Shown here piece by piece: positions 21,601 to 32,224 of a stretch of DNA of 64,000 nucleotides (its first letter is position 1; each line of letters starts with the position of its first letter). The notes beneath the pieces are model-generated. The model saw nothing but the letters and a program-made list of their open reading frames with translations, ran no database searches and was not told the origin of the DNA. Position numbers and translations under genes: made by a program. The stretch is from Ailurus styani (Eukaryota; Chordata; Mammalia; Carnivora; Ailuridae). The DNA lies in assembly GCA_002007465.1 (NCBI GenBank), contig LNAC01000272.1:1576527-1640526 (forward strand). The letters run 5' to 3'.

Positions 21601-22662
21601 CTCGTTATGAAGTACACTTCTCCAGCCGTGAAAGAGGCTTCCCTGGCTATGTCATTTCTAGGTTGAAAAGTTGTAAAACACATTTTTGGCTTTCAAAGAG
21701 CCCATCATGCCTATATTTAGACATTCAATGTATTTTCCTTTAAACACTGAATTATTAGTTTCAAAATGATGTAGCAACTTAGCTGCAAAATACTATTCCA
21801 CCATAATACCATTTGACAATATTTTGTGATGTAAGACACAATAAGGTTAATTATTAACATGCGAGAAACCAAAGAAATAGGAATGTTTGTCATGTTTTTG
21901 TTTATGATTATGGTTTTCCTCAGTTTCTTTGGCATAGATTCCTCCTTTTCATAAAGTTGATGAATTCTCTGGTATGCCGCCTTGAACTTTCTTCAGGATC
22001 GAGACTAAGGTGGTTAACTTGTGGGTTGAGAATCTTGCCTTCTGATCTTTTCTAAGCCAATAATCTGTCCTTGAATATAAGAAAAATAGGTTACAAGTAA
22101 GGTTTCTTTTACTTTTGAGCAAAATATTAAATTCTAAAATAAATTTTATGTCAGAATGACCATTCAATCAAGTTTTCAAAACATGTTAGTATTTTTGCAA
22201 AGTCTCATGACAGGATGCATTATTTCTTGTTGGTTTCTGCATCAGTGTGAGGAAAATGTCGGGATTTTAAAGTAATACTTTATAGGACCATAATTGCCAT
22301 TACAGAGACTGTTGCAGGAAATAGTAGGAGCGCCACGGGACACAGAAAAAGCACAGAGAACAAACTGAGGTAGTCTTTGAACATTTACATATTTGTCCTC
22401 CCTATGTGATATTTTTTAACATTCTGAAGAAACACACGAATACACAAGCACACATTCCGTTAGTAGCCAGAATGATGACATCACCATAGGTCATGTAGCC
22501 TGTGAGAAATTCCACTGCACACTCGTACACAAACTGGAAGTGAAAATGGAAAATGATGCTTGACTATTACTATGGAAATAATCTGACCTAGCCGACTGTC
22601 CCCTGAAAGAGTGTTGGGAGCACCCCAGGATCTCAGATCACCATGTTCCAAATGATCGCTAG
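21601..22662. other. No recognised feature; possible continuation of hAT element
   Basis: Two minus-strand frames (21717-21935 and 21949-22167) lie upstream of the hAT C-terminal relic on its own strand. They could be its degraded body, but I see no hallmark residues. 22170-22660 is unique-looking. Confidence 0.4.
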
Positions 22663-22674
22663 AAGAATTTTTTA

Positions 22675-22873
22675 AATCTATATTTTATTTTTTTAAGATT
22701 TTATTTATTTGAGAGAGAGTGAGAGGGAGAGAGTATGAGAGGGGAGAGGGCGAGAGGGAGAAGCAGACTCCCCGCTGAGCGGGGAGCCTGATGTTGGGCT
22801 TGGTCCTGGGACTCCAGGATCATGACCTAAGCCAAAGGGAAACATTTAACCAACTGAGCCACCCAGGTGCCCC
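22675..22873 (-). mobile_element. CanSINE, older subfamily
   Basis: 'taagattttatttatttgagagagagtgag' is the tail side; 'aaccaactgagccacccaggtgcccc' is the head complement. The flanks 'agaagaattttt' (left) and 'ataggaattttt' (right) look like an imperfect target duplication. Confidence 0.93.
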
Positions 22874-22924
22874 ATAGGAATTTTTCCCTTTAGTCAAATT
22901 CTAAAAGCTAATTCCACATGAGTT

Positions 22925-23145
22925 TGATTGGAATGGACTCAACTGGGCAGAGAATTAATTATTTGCAAAGGCTTGGTATGTTAAATTTCTTTTACGTCTT
23001 TTAGCAAAGTTTTACAATGTTTTGTGTGACATTTTCTCATCTTTTGTTAAGTGTATTACTGGGTGTGTTTTTTGTTGTTGTTGTATCTTAAGACTCTTAT
23101 CTTTTTAAATAAATTCTCTTTAAATGAGATTATCCAATGTTACAG
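22925..23145 (-). mobile_element. L1M ORF2 fragment, antisense
   Basis: 'tttagcaaagttttacaatgttttgtgtgac', 'cttttgttaagtgtattactggg' and 'gactcttatctttttaaat' match antisense ORF2 ('tttcagcaaagttttgtagttttcagtgtac', 'ttgttaaatttattcctagg'). Confidence 0.6.
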
Positions 23146-23154
23146 CCTCAATTA

Positions 23155-23830
23155 AAAAAATAATATTTGGATGATTCCAAAACCTGTATCTCTCTATACC
23201 TGATCATTTCTCACACATATATCCAACCCTCTGTTTAATTTAGTTCTTATAATAAAGAATCCTAATATTACAGAAGAGGACAAATTAATCTTGGGTAAAG
23301 CAGGAAACTGCCTTTGGCAAATCCACTGGTTTTCAGGAGAAATTGATCCCCACCAAGTGTCCCACCACAAATTCCGCCCTGCCTGCAGGACAAAGTCAAG
23401 TTCCTCACTATGGCCCCTGAGGCCCCTTCACCAAGCAGCCCGTCTCCAGCTCCTCCTCCAGACGACCAGACCCCCGAGCATGTCAAGCTGCTCAGAGCAC
23501 ACAAGGCTGTCCTTCATGTGTCTTCTCCTCAACTCAGCTGTTGCCCATTCTTCAAGTCTTTCTCGACAACACCCAAGCTCCAGGCAGAATGGGTTGTCAT
23601 TGCTTTGAGGGATAGCATCTCTTGGTACGAACCTGTTAGAACGCGTATCTCATTGCATTGTACTCAACGTATGGGTCTGTCCATTGGTGGAGACTGCTAG
23701 CTCTTTGGGGCCATGCTCATTACTGGGATCCTCTTGCTGTCCCTCATACCCAGCATCCAGTGGCCCTTAATTTTTGAACTGATCATTGAGTTGAATGAAT
23801 GAATGAACTAATGAATAAAACAACACTTGC
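23155..23830 (+). mobile_element. L2 3' region
   Basis: 'gatgattccaaaacctgtatctc', 'cacacatatatccaaccctctg', 'gacaaagtcaagttcctcac', 'ttctcctcaactcagctgttgcccattcttcaagtc', 'actgctagctctttggggccatgctc' and the terminal 'tgagttgaatgaatgaatga' follow L2 in order. Inactive. Confidence 0.75.
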
Positions 23831-23839
23831 GTGCCAACC

Positions 23840-25525
23840 TTCCAAACGGAACCTTTCAAGTGATAGAAAAAATATCACACGCATTCATGTAGGAAATTGC
23901 CGTGGGCACCCGGGGTAACAAGCTCTGGAAGTCACCAAATTCCAAGCAGTTTACAATCCATTGTTTTATCGAACATCTCAAGCAGTTTCATGTGATTACA
24001 ACTTTGGAAAACCCGGAACCAGGGTAAGCTTTAGAAAAACACGGTCCGTAAATGACGCAGGCCATGACCGCCTTTGGGCGGCAGGGGTGCCCGTGAGCAC
24101 CCCTGTCCTCAGCCTGGTCGCCGGTAGAAAACACCGAACAGCCTGTGGATGGCGTTAGCCTTTTCAAACCTTCAACCAGGGAGCTCCAAGCAATCATATT
24201 GGAACAGCCCATTAATGTCCGGTTGGTGTTTGTGTAGCACGTCGTGTGTCGCGGTGAGGAGCTCTGCGGGGGTGAGCTGCCGCTGAGGGCCTGGGGCCTG
24301 GGCTGACCGCTTGCAGGCTGGTTCCAGGTGCTCAGGGTTGCCCGGCGGGGGCTGCAGGAGCCTGACAAGATGCTCTTTCATGACCCGCTGGGCCTCTGCG
24401 GAACAATCTGGGGGCTGAACGTCCTCACAGCGGGCAGACCCCTTCTCAGAGCCCCTTGCTGACTTTCCTGTGCAATCAGACCTGCTGCCCAGGTGATGTT
24501 TCTGTTGGAAACCCTGTCATAAGGTGCCCTTCACCTGGTTCCGCCTCCCATGAAAGGCCTTGGCTGTCCCTGGCCGTGCTCTCTGTCATCCCCTCCAGCA
24601 GCCTCATGCCATGAATGCGCAGTCTGGGATTTGTCCCTTCACCTCCTGCCCCTTGAATCCTTCTGCACTCTGGTGCAGACCCGGCCATCTCTCCTGGAGT
24701 CAGATCACCAAGGTCAACCTTGGCGCCCCCTTTGTCAGAAGCGATGGACTTTTCCATGTCCAAACTCAGCCGCTAAAGCCAACAAGCAGGGATTACGTTC
24801 TTGGAGCTGGGAGGTGGCTTCCGTGGGCCGGCCACATGGGGCCCACAGAGAAGTGAGCCCACAGATTAGAGACGGGTGCATGACAGGGGCCCTGTGGGGC
24901 GGGAGCGCCCATCTAGTCTCTTGGGGACCAAGAAAGCATGGAGTCACGGGTAGTGCACTGGGGCTGTGTTTAGAGAATGAATTCGGAAAGGGAAGCAAAA
25001 AATTCAGGTTTTGGAGCGTATGTTCAGAGGTTGAGTTCAGGAAACATACAAATACAAATTAAATCAAATTTGGACAAGACCTGGGGAATCATTTTAGGTA
25101 GGATGCTTGGTCCATGGACTCCGAGATTTTAGGGCCCAAATTCCCGATCTGTCCCTCTGTCCCTTCCTCTCTCCGTGTTGGACAGCGACTGATACCCACC
25201 GTGTGCCAGTTGAATGAATTGGCATTCATTAGTTAGTGAATTGGCATTCACTTCCACTTAGTTTTGATAGGTCTGTGAGATGGGTTGTCCAGCTCAGCAC
25301 TACGCCCTCGCCCCCAGCCCGGTCATTGAGAAGGTCCAGCACCAACGCAGGGTGTGGACTCTGCCTAAGGTCTATGAAGCTCCCAAACTCTTTGAGGCTG
25401 AACATTTTCAGTGCCTTGAGAGAGGGAACATTTAGAGCCCGGGAGCTTTTCCATCTGTGCAGAGCCTGAAGGGCGCTGGCGGTCATGGGCAATATGGCGG
25501 CCACGGGGATGCCCACGTGATCTTC
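23840..25525. other. No recognised feature
   Basis: Low-repeat, GC-rich between 24.0 and 25.0 kb with several CpGs near 24240-24370. A minus frame of about 110 codons ending at 24172 (from about 24511) and a 170-codon plus frame (24550-25062) have no domain I recognise. No flanking splice pattern is decisive. Confidence 0.4.
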
Positions 25526-25527
25526 TG

Positions 25528-26025
25528 TGTCAGTACCCTAGAGCTGCTACAGCAAATTAAGACAAACTTAGCGGCATAAAACTACACAAACTTATGATGT
25601 TGCAGTTCCGGATATCAGAAGTCTGCAAAGGGTATGCAGGGCTGGGCTCTTTGTGGAGGCTCTGGAAATTGAGAGAATGCATGTCCTTGTCTTTCCCAGT
25701 TTCTAGAAGCCCCCTGCTTTCTTTGGCTCCTGGCCCCTTCTTCCATCTTCAAAGGCACCAACACCAGAGCATCTTCATCTCTCTCTCTCTTTCTGACCTC
25801 TGCTTCCATCATCACGTCTTCTTTGCCTCTGACCTTCCTGTCTCCCTCTTGTAAGGAGCATTGTGAAAACACAGGGCCACCTGGGCCTCCAAGATAAGGT
25901 CCCTATCTCAAGATCCTTCACTTAGATTTGCTGAGTCTCTTTCTGCATGTAAAGGAGCATATTTCCTGGGGATGAGGACATGCCCTTCTTTTGGGGTCAA
26001 TGGGGGAGCATTATTCCCCCTCCAA
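25528..26025 (-). mobile_element. Solo LTR, antisense, near full length
   Basis: 'tcagtaccctagagctgctacagcaaatt', 'agcggcataaaactacac', 'cttcttccatcttcaaaggcacc', 'gacctctgcttccatcatcac', 'cctatctcaagatccttcacttag' and 'gcatgtaaaggagcatatttcctgggg' match a full antisense mammalian ERVL/MaLR-type LTR in order. No internal sequence. Confidence 0.82.
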
Positions 26026-26029
26026 GAAA

Positions 26030-26620
26030 GGAGCTGGTGTGGGAGGAGATTTTGCGAGGCCCCCATCACACCTCAGGCTTTCCTGGCCCAGCCCCTCTTC
26101 TCTACCAGAAACCCATGTAATACTCGCATGTGGCACTAAGTACCTTCAGCGTTGGGCCATCGAGGTGGAGCCTTCCTGACTCCTCCTCTGCTTCACCTTG
26201 GGGATGAGCGCTGAACCTCTCCAAAGTCTCTCAGTAGGGGAGGGAAGAATGGTGTAGGGCGACTGGCATACCACATTTAGGATGAAAAAAAAAAAAAGCT
26301 ATACCAAAATAACCTAGGATCTCCATCCTTTCCTTAGTCCTTAGTTTTGATTTGTCAAGTTCCCGGGAGGGGACGCATCTATTAGGCAGACACAACATCT
26401 TCGGGTTTGCAAACTACATCTGCCTCCAGTCCTCCCACCGATTCCCCTGCTCAGCCCCATTCTGTCATCCATGTTTGACTGACAAGGAAACTGGGGTTTG
26501 CCCAGGTGTGCCCCTTGTGAAAACCCCAGCATTAGTGATGGTAGAGGCAGAGTTGGGACATCCACGCCCTCACATGTGTTTCCTAGAGCCTGGAGGGCAG
26601 TGAGCAGAGGTTCGATCACC
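26030..26620. other. No recognised feature
   Basis: Unique-looking. A 13-base A-run lies near 26285. A MIR-like 'gacaaggaaactgggg' at about 26481 may mark a further old MIR piece. Confidence 0.4.
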
Positions 26621-26624
26621 TGCA

Positions 26625-26745
26625 TTTCCTAGCAGAGAAGTGCAGAGCTCAGAGAGGCTGAGGGACCTGCCCCAGGTGGCCCAGCTGAGACTCCACCACA
26701 AAGATGGTGTCCTTTCTGGTACACAGTGCTGTCCCTTAGAGAGTG
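26625..26745 (-). mobile_element. MIR element, antisense
   Basis: 'cagagctcagagaggctgaggg', 'cctgccccaggtggcccagctgagactcc' corresponds to the antisense MIR core (cagagaggttaagtgacttgcccaaggtcacacagc). Confidence 0.75.
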
Positions 26746-26749
26746 ATGC

Positions 26750-27284
26750 TGCTAATTTTGCACGAATAACTAGTAATTAGCTGGCAAGTGTCAGAGTGAG
26801 GACCTGAGAGTTTGGAGAAAAAGAGAAGTCAGGAAAGAGTACACCCCGCACAGTCCCTGACTTCATAATGTTTATTTTCCATTTATATGCCACTCGGCAT
26901 GTCTCATATATTTTTAATGAGAACATTCTATTAATGCCAATGGGATTGATTTTTAAGGACATGTTAGGGGCAGCGAAACATGACTGCTGTGCAGAATTGA
27001 CTAAGATCCATTATCCAACCACATTCTCTCTGACCTTAACCATGGCCGACAGAGAGAAGCGGGATGTTAGTGTGTTTTGAGGAACCCATCTCCCAGAACG
27101 GGATAAGGCCCAAGCCCACTGTGGTTTTGAACACAGTTTCCTTTTGAATGGCCTTGGACAGGAGCTGACCACAGAGCCAGCCCAGGTTTGGACTGAGTGA
27201 GAAGCTGGAGGGGCTGCGTGGCCCCATGTGCTCACACGGACACACACAGGGTCTAGGAATGGACTCCAGCTCTGGGGGATCTTT
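26750..27284. other. No recognised feature
   Basis: Unique-looking, AT-rich at 26860-26960. No exon or repeat can be named. Confidence 0.4.
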
Positions 27285-27405
27285 GTGCTTCAGTTCCCTC
27301 ACCTGTGCACTGGGCATAATTCTCATACTTAATCCACATGCTGCCAGTGGTGGTGAAGTGGGTTAACAAATGGGAACCGCTCAGCGCTGTCCCTGGCCTG
27401 TCCGA
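27285..27405 (+). mobile_element. MIR element
   Basis: 'tgtgcttcagttccctcacctgtgcactgggcataattctcat' and 'gaagtgggttaacaaatgggaaccgctcagcgctgtccctggc' follow the MIR 3' half (gtgcctcagtttcctcatctgtaaaatggggataataat; gcgcttagaacagtgcctggc). Confidence 0.75.
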
Positions 27406-27409
27406 TGAG

Positions 27410-28055
27410 CTGCAGACGAGCTAGCTGATGCAATGGAGATAGCTGCTACTTTTGGTACATCTCGAAGAAGGAAAGCATGGTCAGATCAATCAGCAGCCTG
27501 GTACAGATTCTCCAGGTGTGATGAAGATGTATTACACTCAGATAGTCTTCCGTGATGGAAGCTTGGGATGAGATGCGGAGAATTTTCTCCACCAGAATTC
27601 CTTGGACAGCTGTCTACTTATCCAGAAACCTCCACAGTAACTTCTCTTTAAAGGGGGTAACCCCACGGGCACTGGGCTGAAGCCTAACACACAGTCGCTA
27701 ACTGCCTTCTAGGTCCATTGGTTCTTTAACTTTGGGGTGTTTACACCTGTATGGGTTTGAGCAAAGCTGAGTCGTTCTGGGAGATAAAAGCACAAGGAGT
27801 TTAAGTTCCACGACAAGAGAAAGACAGCAGCATGGAGGTCTTGCTCAGGAGGAGGAGGAGAGAGAAGGAGCAATACGGCAACCACAAAACTGACAGATAG
27901 TGGTGAGCCCAAGGAAGGCTTTGGACAGAACGTTTGTACACTTAATGTGGAATTTGAGTGGTTTGTAGCAGAACTTAGGACATACACTCCCTCCTCTGTC
28001 CCTTCCATGAACTCTTTGATGGAACTACAAAATTCACATAGGGAGAATGTTTTTG
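27410..28055. other. No recognised feature
   Basis: Unique-looking. No supportable exon or repeat. Confidence 0.4.
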
Positions 28056-28059
28056 CCTT

Positions 28060-28600
28060 TGAGAGTAATCAAAGAGATGTTGGTGATAACAATGATAAAT
28101 AATCTGATACCACTTAAAAAAGTGCAAATAATGGCACGGATGTGATAAGATAATTACTCCAACATTGCTCATGCCAAGGTCACCAGGACAACCCTCTGGG
28201 CAGTTAGCAAGCTGTACCAAAGTCATATAAACATGTATATCCTTGAACTCAATTCTATTTCTGGGGATTTGTCCCAAGGAAATAATTTAGAAGAAAAAAA
28301 TTCTGAATTTTAGAAGATATTGAATGTTAATTGCAGAATTAACTTTAATAGGGAAAAAGAAAAAGACTAGATCTCAGAAAAACAGTTAAGTACGGAATTT
28401 TATAACCATTCTATGGAAGCTTAGGTGCTCATTAAAATGGTAATTTTTAAATCAAAGTGGAAAATGCTTATGATATGATATTAACTATGGAAAAGCAGGA
28501 CACATCATTATATTTATACCTTAATAAATGTGCAAGCTATGTTTGGGTCTAAACAAGGATTAGACGGGGATATAGAAAAAAGAAGCTACCTGATATGTTG
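28060..28600 (+). mobile_element. L1M 3' fragment
   Basis: 'ctatttctggggatttgtcccaaggaaataatttagaa', 'ctcattaaaatggtaatttttaaatc', 'gaaaatgcttatgatatgatattaactatggaaaagcagg' match the sense 3' part of L1M4/ME-type elements. Many small indels. Confidence 0.82.
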
Positions 28601-28649
28601 AGGGGTGGAACTGTATGTCTGGGTGCTTAAATTTTTCAAATCCTTTATA

Positions 28650-28862
28650 CTTTTTTTTTTTAGAGATTTCATTTATTTATTTGAGAGAGAGAGAGAGCTG
28701 GCAGGGGAGGGGAAAGGCAGAGAGAGAGAGAGAGAGAGTCTCCAGCAGGCTCCCCATTGAGCATGGAGCCCGATGCAGGGCTTGATCTCATGACCTTGAG
28801 ATCACAACCTTAGCTGAAACCAAGAGTTGGATGTTTCACTGAGTGTGCTACCCAGGTGGCCC
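28650..28862 (-). mobile_element. CanSINE, older subfamily
   Basis: The T-run and 'agatttcatttatttatttgagagagaga' start the tail side; 'tttcactgagtgtgctacccaggtggccc' is a decayed head. Flanks 'aaatcctttata' (28638-28649) and 'aaatcctgtatt' (28865-28876) are an imperfect target duplication. An internal (GA)n run of about eight units lies near 28720-28738. Confidence 0.93.
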
Positions 28863-28876
28863 TTAAATCCTGTATT

Positions 28877-29718
28877 CTTACTCAAGTGTTGCAGACCCCT
28901 GTCTCCCCTCCATGGCAAGGGGCTAGAACAGCACACAAGCTTCAGCTTCTGGTGAGACTCCAGAACCAGGGCGAGGAGGTGGGGCTGGAACAAGGGGAAC
29001 CTGGCCTCTGCAGCTGGGCCAGCATGGTTGCCAGGAGCAGGGGCAAATCTGCAACATCAGCTTTGGGAATCTAGACAAGATGGACTACAACTGACAACAC
29101 TCTCAGAGGCCAAGAGATGGCTGGCATCTTTTAGAGGGCACCCATCTCATAGGAGAGGATCAAACAGGGCACAAATCAAGGAGGACTCCATGGTGCTCGG
29201 GGCTGAGTTTCCCCATGTGGCTTTGGGGAAGGGTGGGTGGTGACCTGCTGCTAGGTGGCATTACACAAAAGGTGGGTTCCCCTGGCTACTCTCTGAGTTG
29301 TGTCCTTCCCAGCTGAATGGATACTAGAGTTATCACCAATCGCATTGCCACAAGCCAGGCATCCCTCTACAACATTCTCAGATTCCTCGTTCTGGGTTAT
29401 TGGGAAGATCAGCAGAGGTCCAAGCGGGTGTTGTACTCTCCATGCAAAAGCAGGGAAGTTGATGTAAAAAAATGGTGGGCTTTCTGGGACAGCCACCTGG
29501 AGTCAAATGCTAGTAGTCTGATGACTTCTACTTCAGAGGAAGAATGTTTGAGAAAAGAAGAAAAAGGATACTCCAGAAACAATGGGATGCAGGTGCAGAT
29601 ATCTCTCTGGAGTCCTATTCAGATGTTCAGAGAATGGTTGTTGCCATACTGCCCAGAGAGCTTCACTCCTTCTTCTCTCCTTCTTTCATCTCATGAGAAG
29701 ACAGGGCTTACGCCTTAG
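28877..29718. other. No recognised feature
   Basis: A 133-codon plus frame (29317-29718) is open but has no domain or low-divergence signature I recognise. It ends at the left border of MER20. Confidence 0.4.
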
Positions 29719-29719
29719 G

Positions 29720-29917
29720 CCACTGGTTGCCGATCAGGGGTGATTTTACCCCAAAGGGATATTCGGAAATGTCTGGAGACATTTTTGGTTATCACAACTG
29801 GAAGGGAATCCTATAGGTGTCTGAGCCAGATTGGTGCTAAACATCTTATAACACACAGGACAGAGCCCCGCAACAGCCCAGAATGTCAGTAGTACCCAGG
29901 TGGAGAAATTCTGCTCT
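29720..29917 (+). mobile_element. MER20 hAT-type MITE
   Basis: 'cactggttgccgatcaggggtgattttacccc', 'aaatgtctggagacatttttggttatcacaactgg', 'gctaaacatcttataacacacaggacagagcccc' and 'aatgtcagtagtacccaggtggagaaattctg' cover nearly the full 219-bp consensus. Non-autonomous and inactive. MER20 copies are known as enhancers in endometrial cells, but nothing here shows activity. Confidence 0.92.
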
Positions 29918-29955
29918 ATCCCACTTGCTGGGATGTCCACCATCATGGCCAAGAG

Positions 29956-30346
29956 TAATGATGATGGTGATGCTGGTGATGGTGATGATGGTGATGCTGG
30001 TGGTGATGATGATGCTGGTGGTGATGATGATGCTGGTGGTGATGGTGATGCTGCTGCTGCTGCTGATGGTGGTGATGGTGATGATAGTGATGATGATGGT
30101 GGTGCTGGTGGTGCTGGTGGTGATGGTGATACTGGTGATGCTGGTGATGCTGATGATGGTGATGATGGTGGTGATGGTGATGCTGGTGGTGGTGATGCTG
30201 GTGGTGCTGGTGGTGATGGTGATGGTGATGATGGTGATGGTGATCATGGTGATGATAATGGTGATGATAGTAGTGATGGTGGTGATAGTGATGCTGGTGG
30301 TGATGGCGATGCTGCTGGTGATGGTGATGATGGTGATGCTGGTGAT
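29956..30346 (+). repeat. 391-bp NTG trinucleotide repeat array (ATG/GTG/CTG)
   Basis: Almost every triplet in one register is ATG, GTG or CTG, with rare ATA, ATC, GTA or GCG interruptions. TTG is absent. Shifted frames read as Asp/Gly/Ala-rich on plus and His-rich on minus. Several long frames on both strands (146 to 179 codons) are open only because this triplet set excludes stops. It starts about 40 bp after MER20. Confidence 0.97.
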
Positions 30347-30960
30347 TTCTATCAATTAGAAATCCATATGCAAACAGGAACACCCATTAACTCCTCTTTT
30401 CCTTGTAGTCAATGCCCTGTTGTAACCATGGGTAACTAAAGTTTTATAGACATTTCCCTTAGAGCTAAGTATGAATTAAGTGTCAACTTGCTTGGTATTT
30501 TCTTTATTTGCCAAAATAAAAGACTCAGTTGTGTCCTGGGCACTTGCATGGAATTGAGAGCCACTAGTTTTCATGAAGACTCACATCCCCAACTCTGTTT
30601 TTCCTGAAAAACACCAAGCTTGATGTCACCAGTCCTCACCCAGGCACGTTGCCCTTCCTTCCCTCAAGAGTGTCACCAGAAAAGGTTGGAAACCCAACTG
30701 CGTTGTAACTGGCTGGAATATGAAGTTGGCCTTATAAAACTGGCAGAGATAAAGTAATCAAGAATGGCATCCAAATGCCTGGTCCAGATGGTCAAGTAAA
30801 GCCATCCAGTGTTATCGAGCTAGAACATAGAGGAGTCTGAGTGAGAAATGACGGCAGGAACTGGGAGTGCTCCCAGTTGATTCTCTGGGAGAATCGCTCT
30901 CAGCGATTCTGTTGAAGGATGAACTGGGGCACAGGGTATGTAACAGGCTTCTGAGTATTG
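30347..30960. other. No recognised feature
   Basis: Unique-looking sequence between the triplet array and an L1M. No exon or repeat can be named. Confidence 0.4.
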
Positions 30961-30969
30961 TGTTGTGGT

Positions 30970-31395
30970 GTCTTTTTTTAAAAAATTGACATATAATTGA
31001 CATACAATGTTATGTCAGCTTCTGATGCATAACGTGATGACCTGATACATTTATATATTATAGTGTGATCACCTTTACTATTTAGCTCCACATTCTTGCC
31101 AACACTTGTTACCTTTTGTCTTCTTGATGATAGTCATTGTAACAGGTACAAAGGGATGTCTCAGGGTGGCTTTGATTTGCATTTCCCTGATGCTCATGAT
31201 ATTGATCATCTTTTCGTGAACCTGTTGGCCATTTGTGTGTCTTCTTTGGAGAAATGTCCATTCAATCCCTTTGTCCACTTTTTGAATTATTTATGTTTTT
31301 TAAAATTAAATTGTATGCGTTCTTTATACATCTTGGGTATTTTACCCCTAAAATAAGGGGTATTTTACCCTTTAAATACCTTGCGTATTTAACAA
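30970..31395 (-). mobile_element. L1M 3' part, antisense, internally deleted
   Basis: The 3' terminus 'aaaaattgacatataattgacatacaatgttatgtcag' is at the left. It jumps near 31085 to ORF2 sequence: 'ccaacacttgttaccttttgtcttcttgatgatag', 'ggctttgatttgcatttccctgatgc', 'ttggccatttgtgtgtcttctttggagaaatgtcc'. An inverted piece of the same region follows at 31396. Confidence 0.92.
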
Positions 31396-31492
31396 AGTGG
31401 AACTCCATTGGACTAAAAGTAACAATCAACAAAATTAAAAGGCAACATACAGGATGGAGAGGAAATATTTGCAAACCACCTGCCTGTGTTGC
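31396..31492 (+). mobile_element. Inverted 5' piece of the adjacent L1M (twin priming)
   Basis: 'aacaaagtggaactccattggactaaaagtaacaatcaacaaaattaaaaggcaac' and 'gagaggaaatatttgcaaacc' are sense ORF2 sequence that normally lies just upstream of the part at 31370. The opposite orientation is the classic product of twin-primed L1 integration. Confidence 0.8.
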
Positions 31493-31499
31493 AGTGTCT

Positions 31500-32000
31500 T
31501 GAATCAGGGTTTGGTTATTCTGTGAGTAACAGCTATTTTAATAGGACCGTTCATTACCCTGAAGACATGAAAATGTTACTTTTTTATTACCATTAATGGG
31601 TACTAGAGTTTTAGGAGATAGGGATGGAGTCTGCGATGGGATGAAGCCCTGGAGTACTACTGGATGTCAGGAACATCTAGCAGAGACTCGAAGGCTGCTG
31701 GGGACTCTCCTCTTGAAATTTTTTCCTTTCCTTGGCTTTGCTCTGTCAGCGGGACTCAGCCCACATTGCAGAAAGTTTCCCTAGCTCACATCTCAAAATG
31801 CTGCCCCCCTCCTCTCCAAGGGGGACTGATTCTCCTAACCGGGGTCCACTGAGAAAAATCCAAGAGGTAGACCCTAATTAGCCACCTGAGTGGCGTGACC
31901 ACCTTCTAGGTGATCAGCTGCCGCCAAGGAGGTGGGCGCCATGACAGGCTCCCCTGCCCCCTCCAGAGTCCAAACAGCCATACGGCACTTTCTCCGTGGC
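31500..32000. other. No recognised feature
   Basis: Unique-looking. No exon or repeat can be named. Confidence 0.4.
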
Positions 32001-32002
32001 TG

Positions 32003-32222
32003 TTACTATTCCAAACATTTACTCATATGAATTCTTACTCCTCCTCACAATGCTAGGAGGCGATCCATGATGGATGTACTCTTAAGATCATCTCTTCTGG
32101 GGATGCAGAACTAGGCGCAGAGAGGTTAGAGACCTGTCCAAGGTAAATTGCAAAACTGGGATTAGAATCCAGGCAATTCTGACTCAAAGCCATGCTCTGA
32201 ACCACTAGTCCATAGCAGGTCT
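32003..32222 (-). mobile_element. MIR element, antisense
   Basis: 'catatgaattcttactcctcctcacaatgctaggagg', 'actaggcgcagagaggttagagacctgtccaaggtaaattgcaaaactgggattagaatccaggcaattctgactc' follow nearly the whole antisense MIR. Confidence 0.88.
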
Positions 32223-32224
32223 TA

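Noticed and set aside
29846..30439. Four long ORFs (146-179 codons) with Asp/Gly, Met/Val, Ile/Thr and poly-His composition
   Set aside because: All arise from one stop-free trinucleotide repeat read in different frames and strands.
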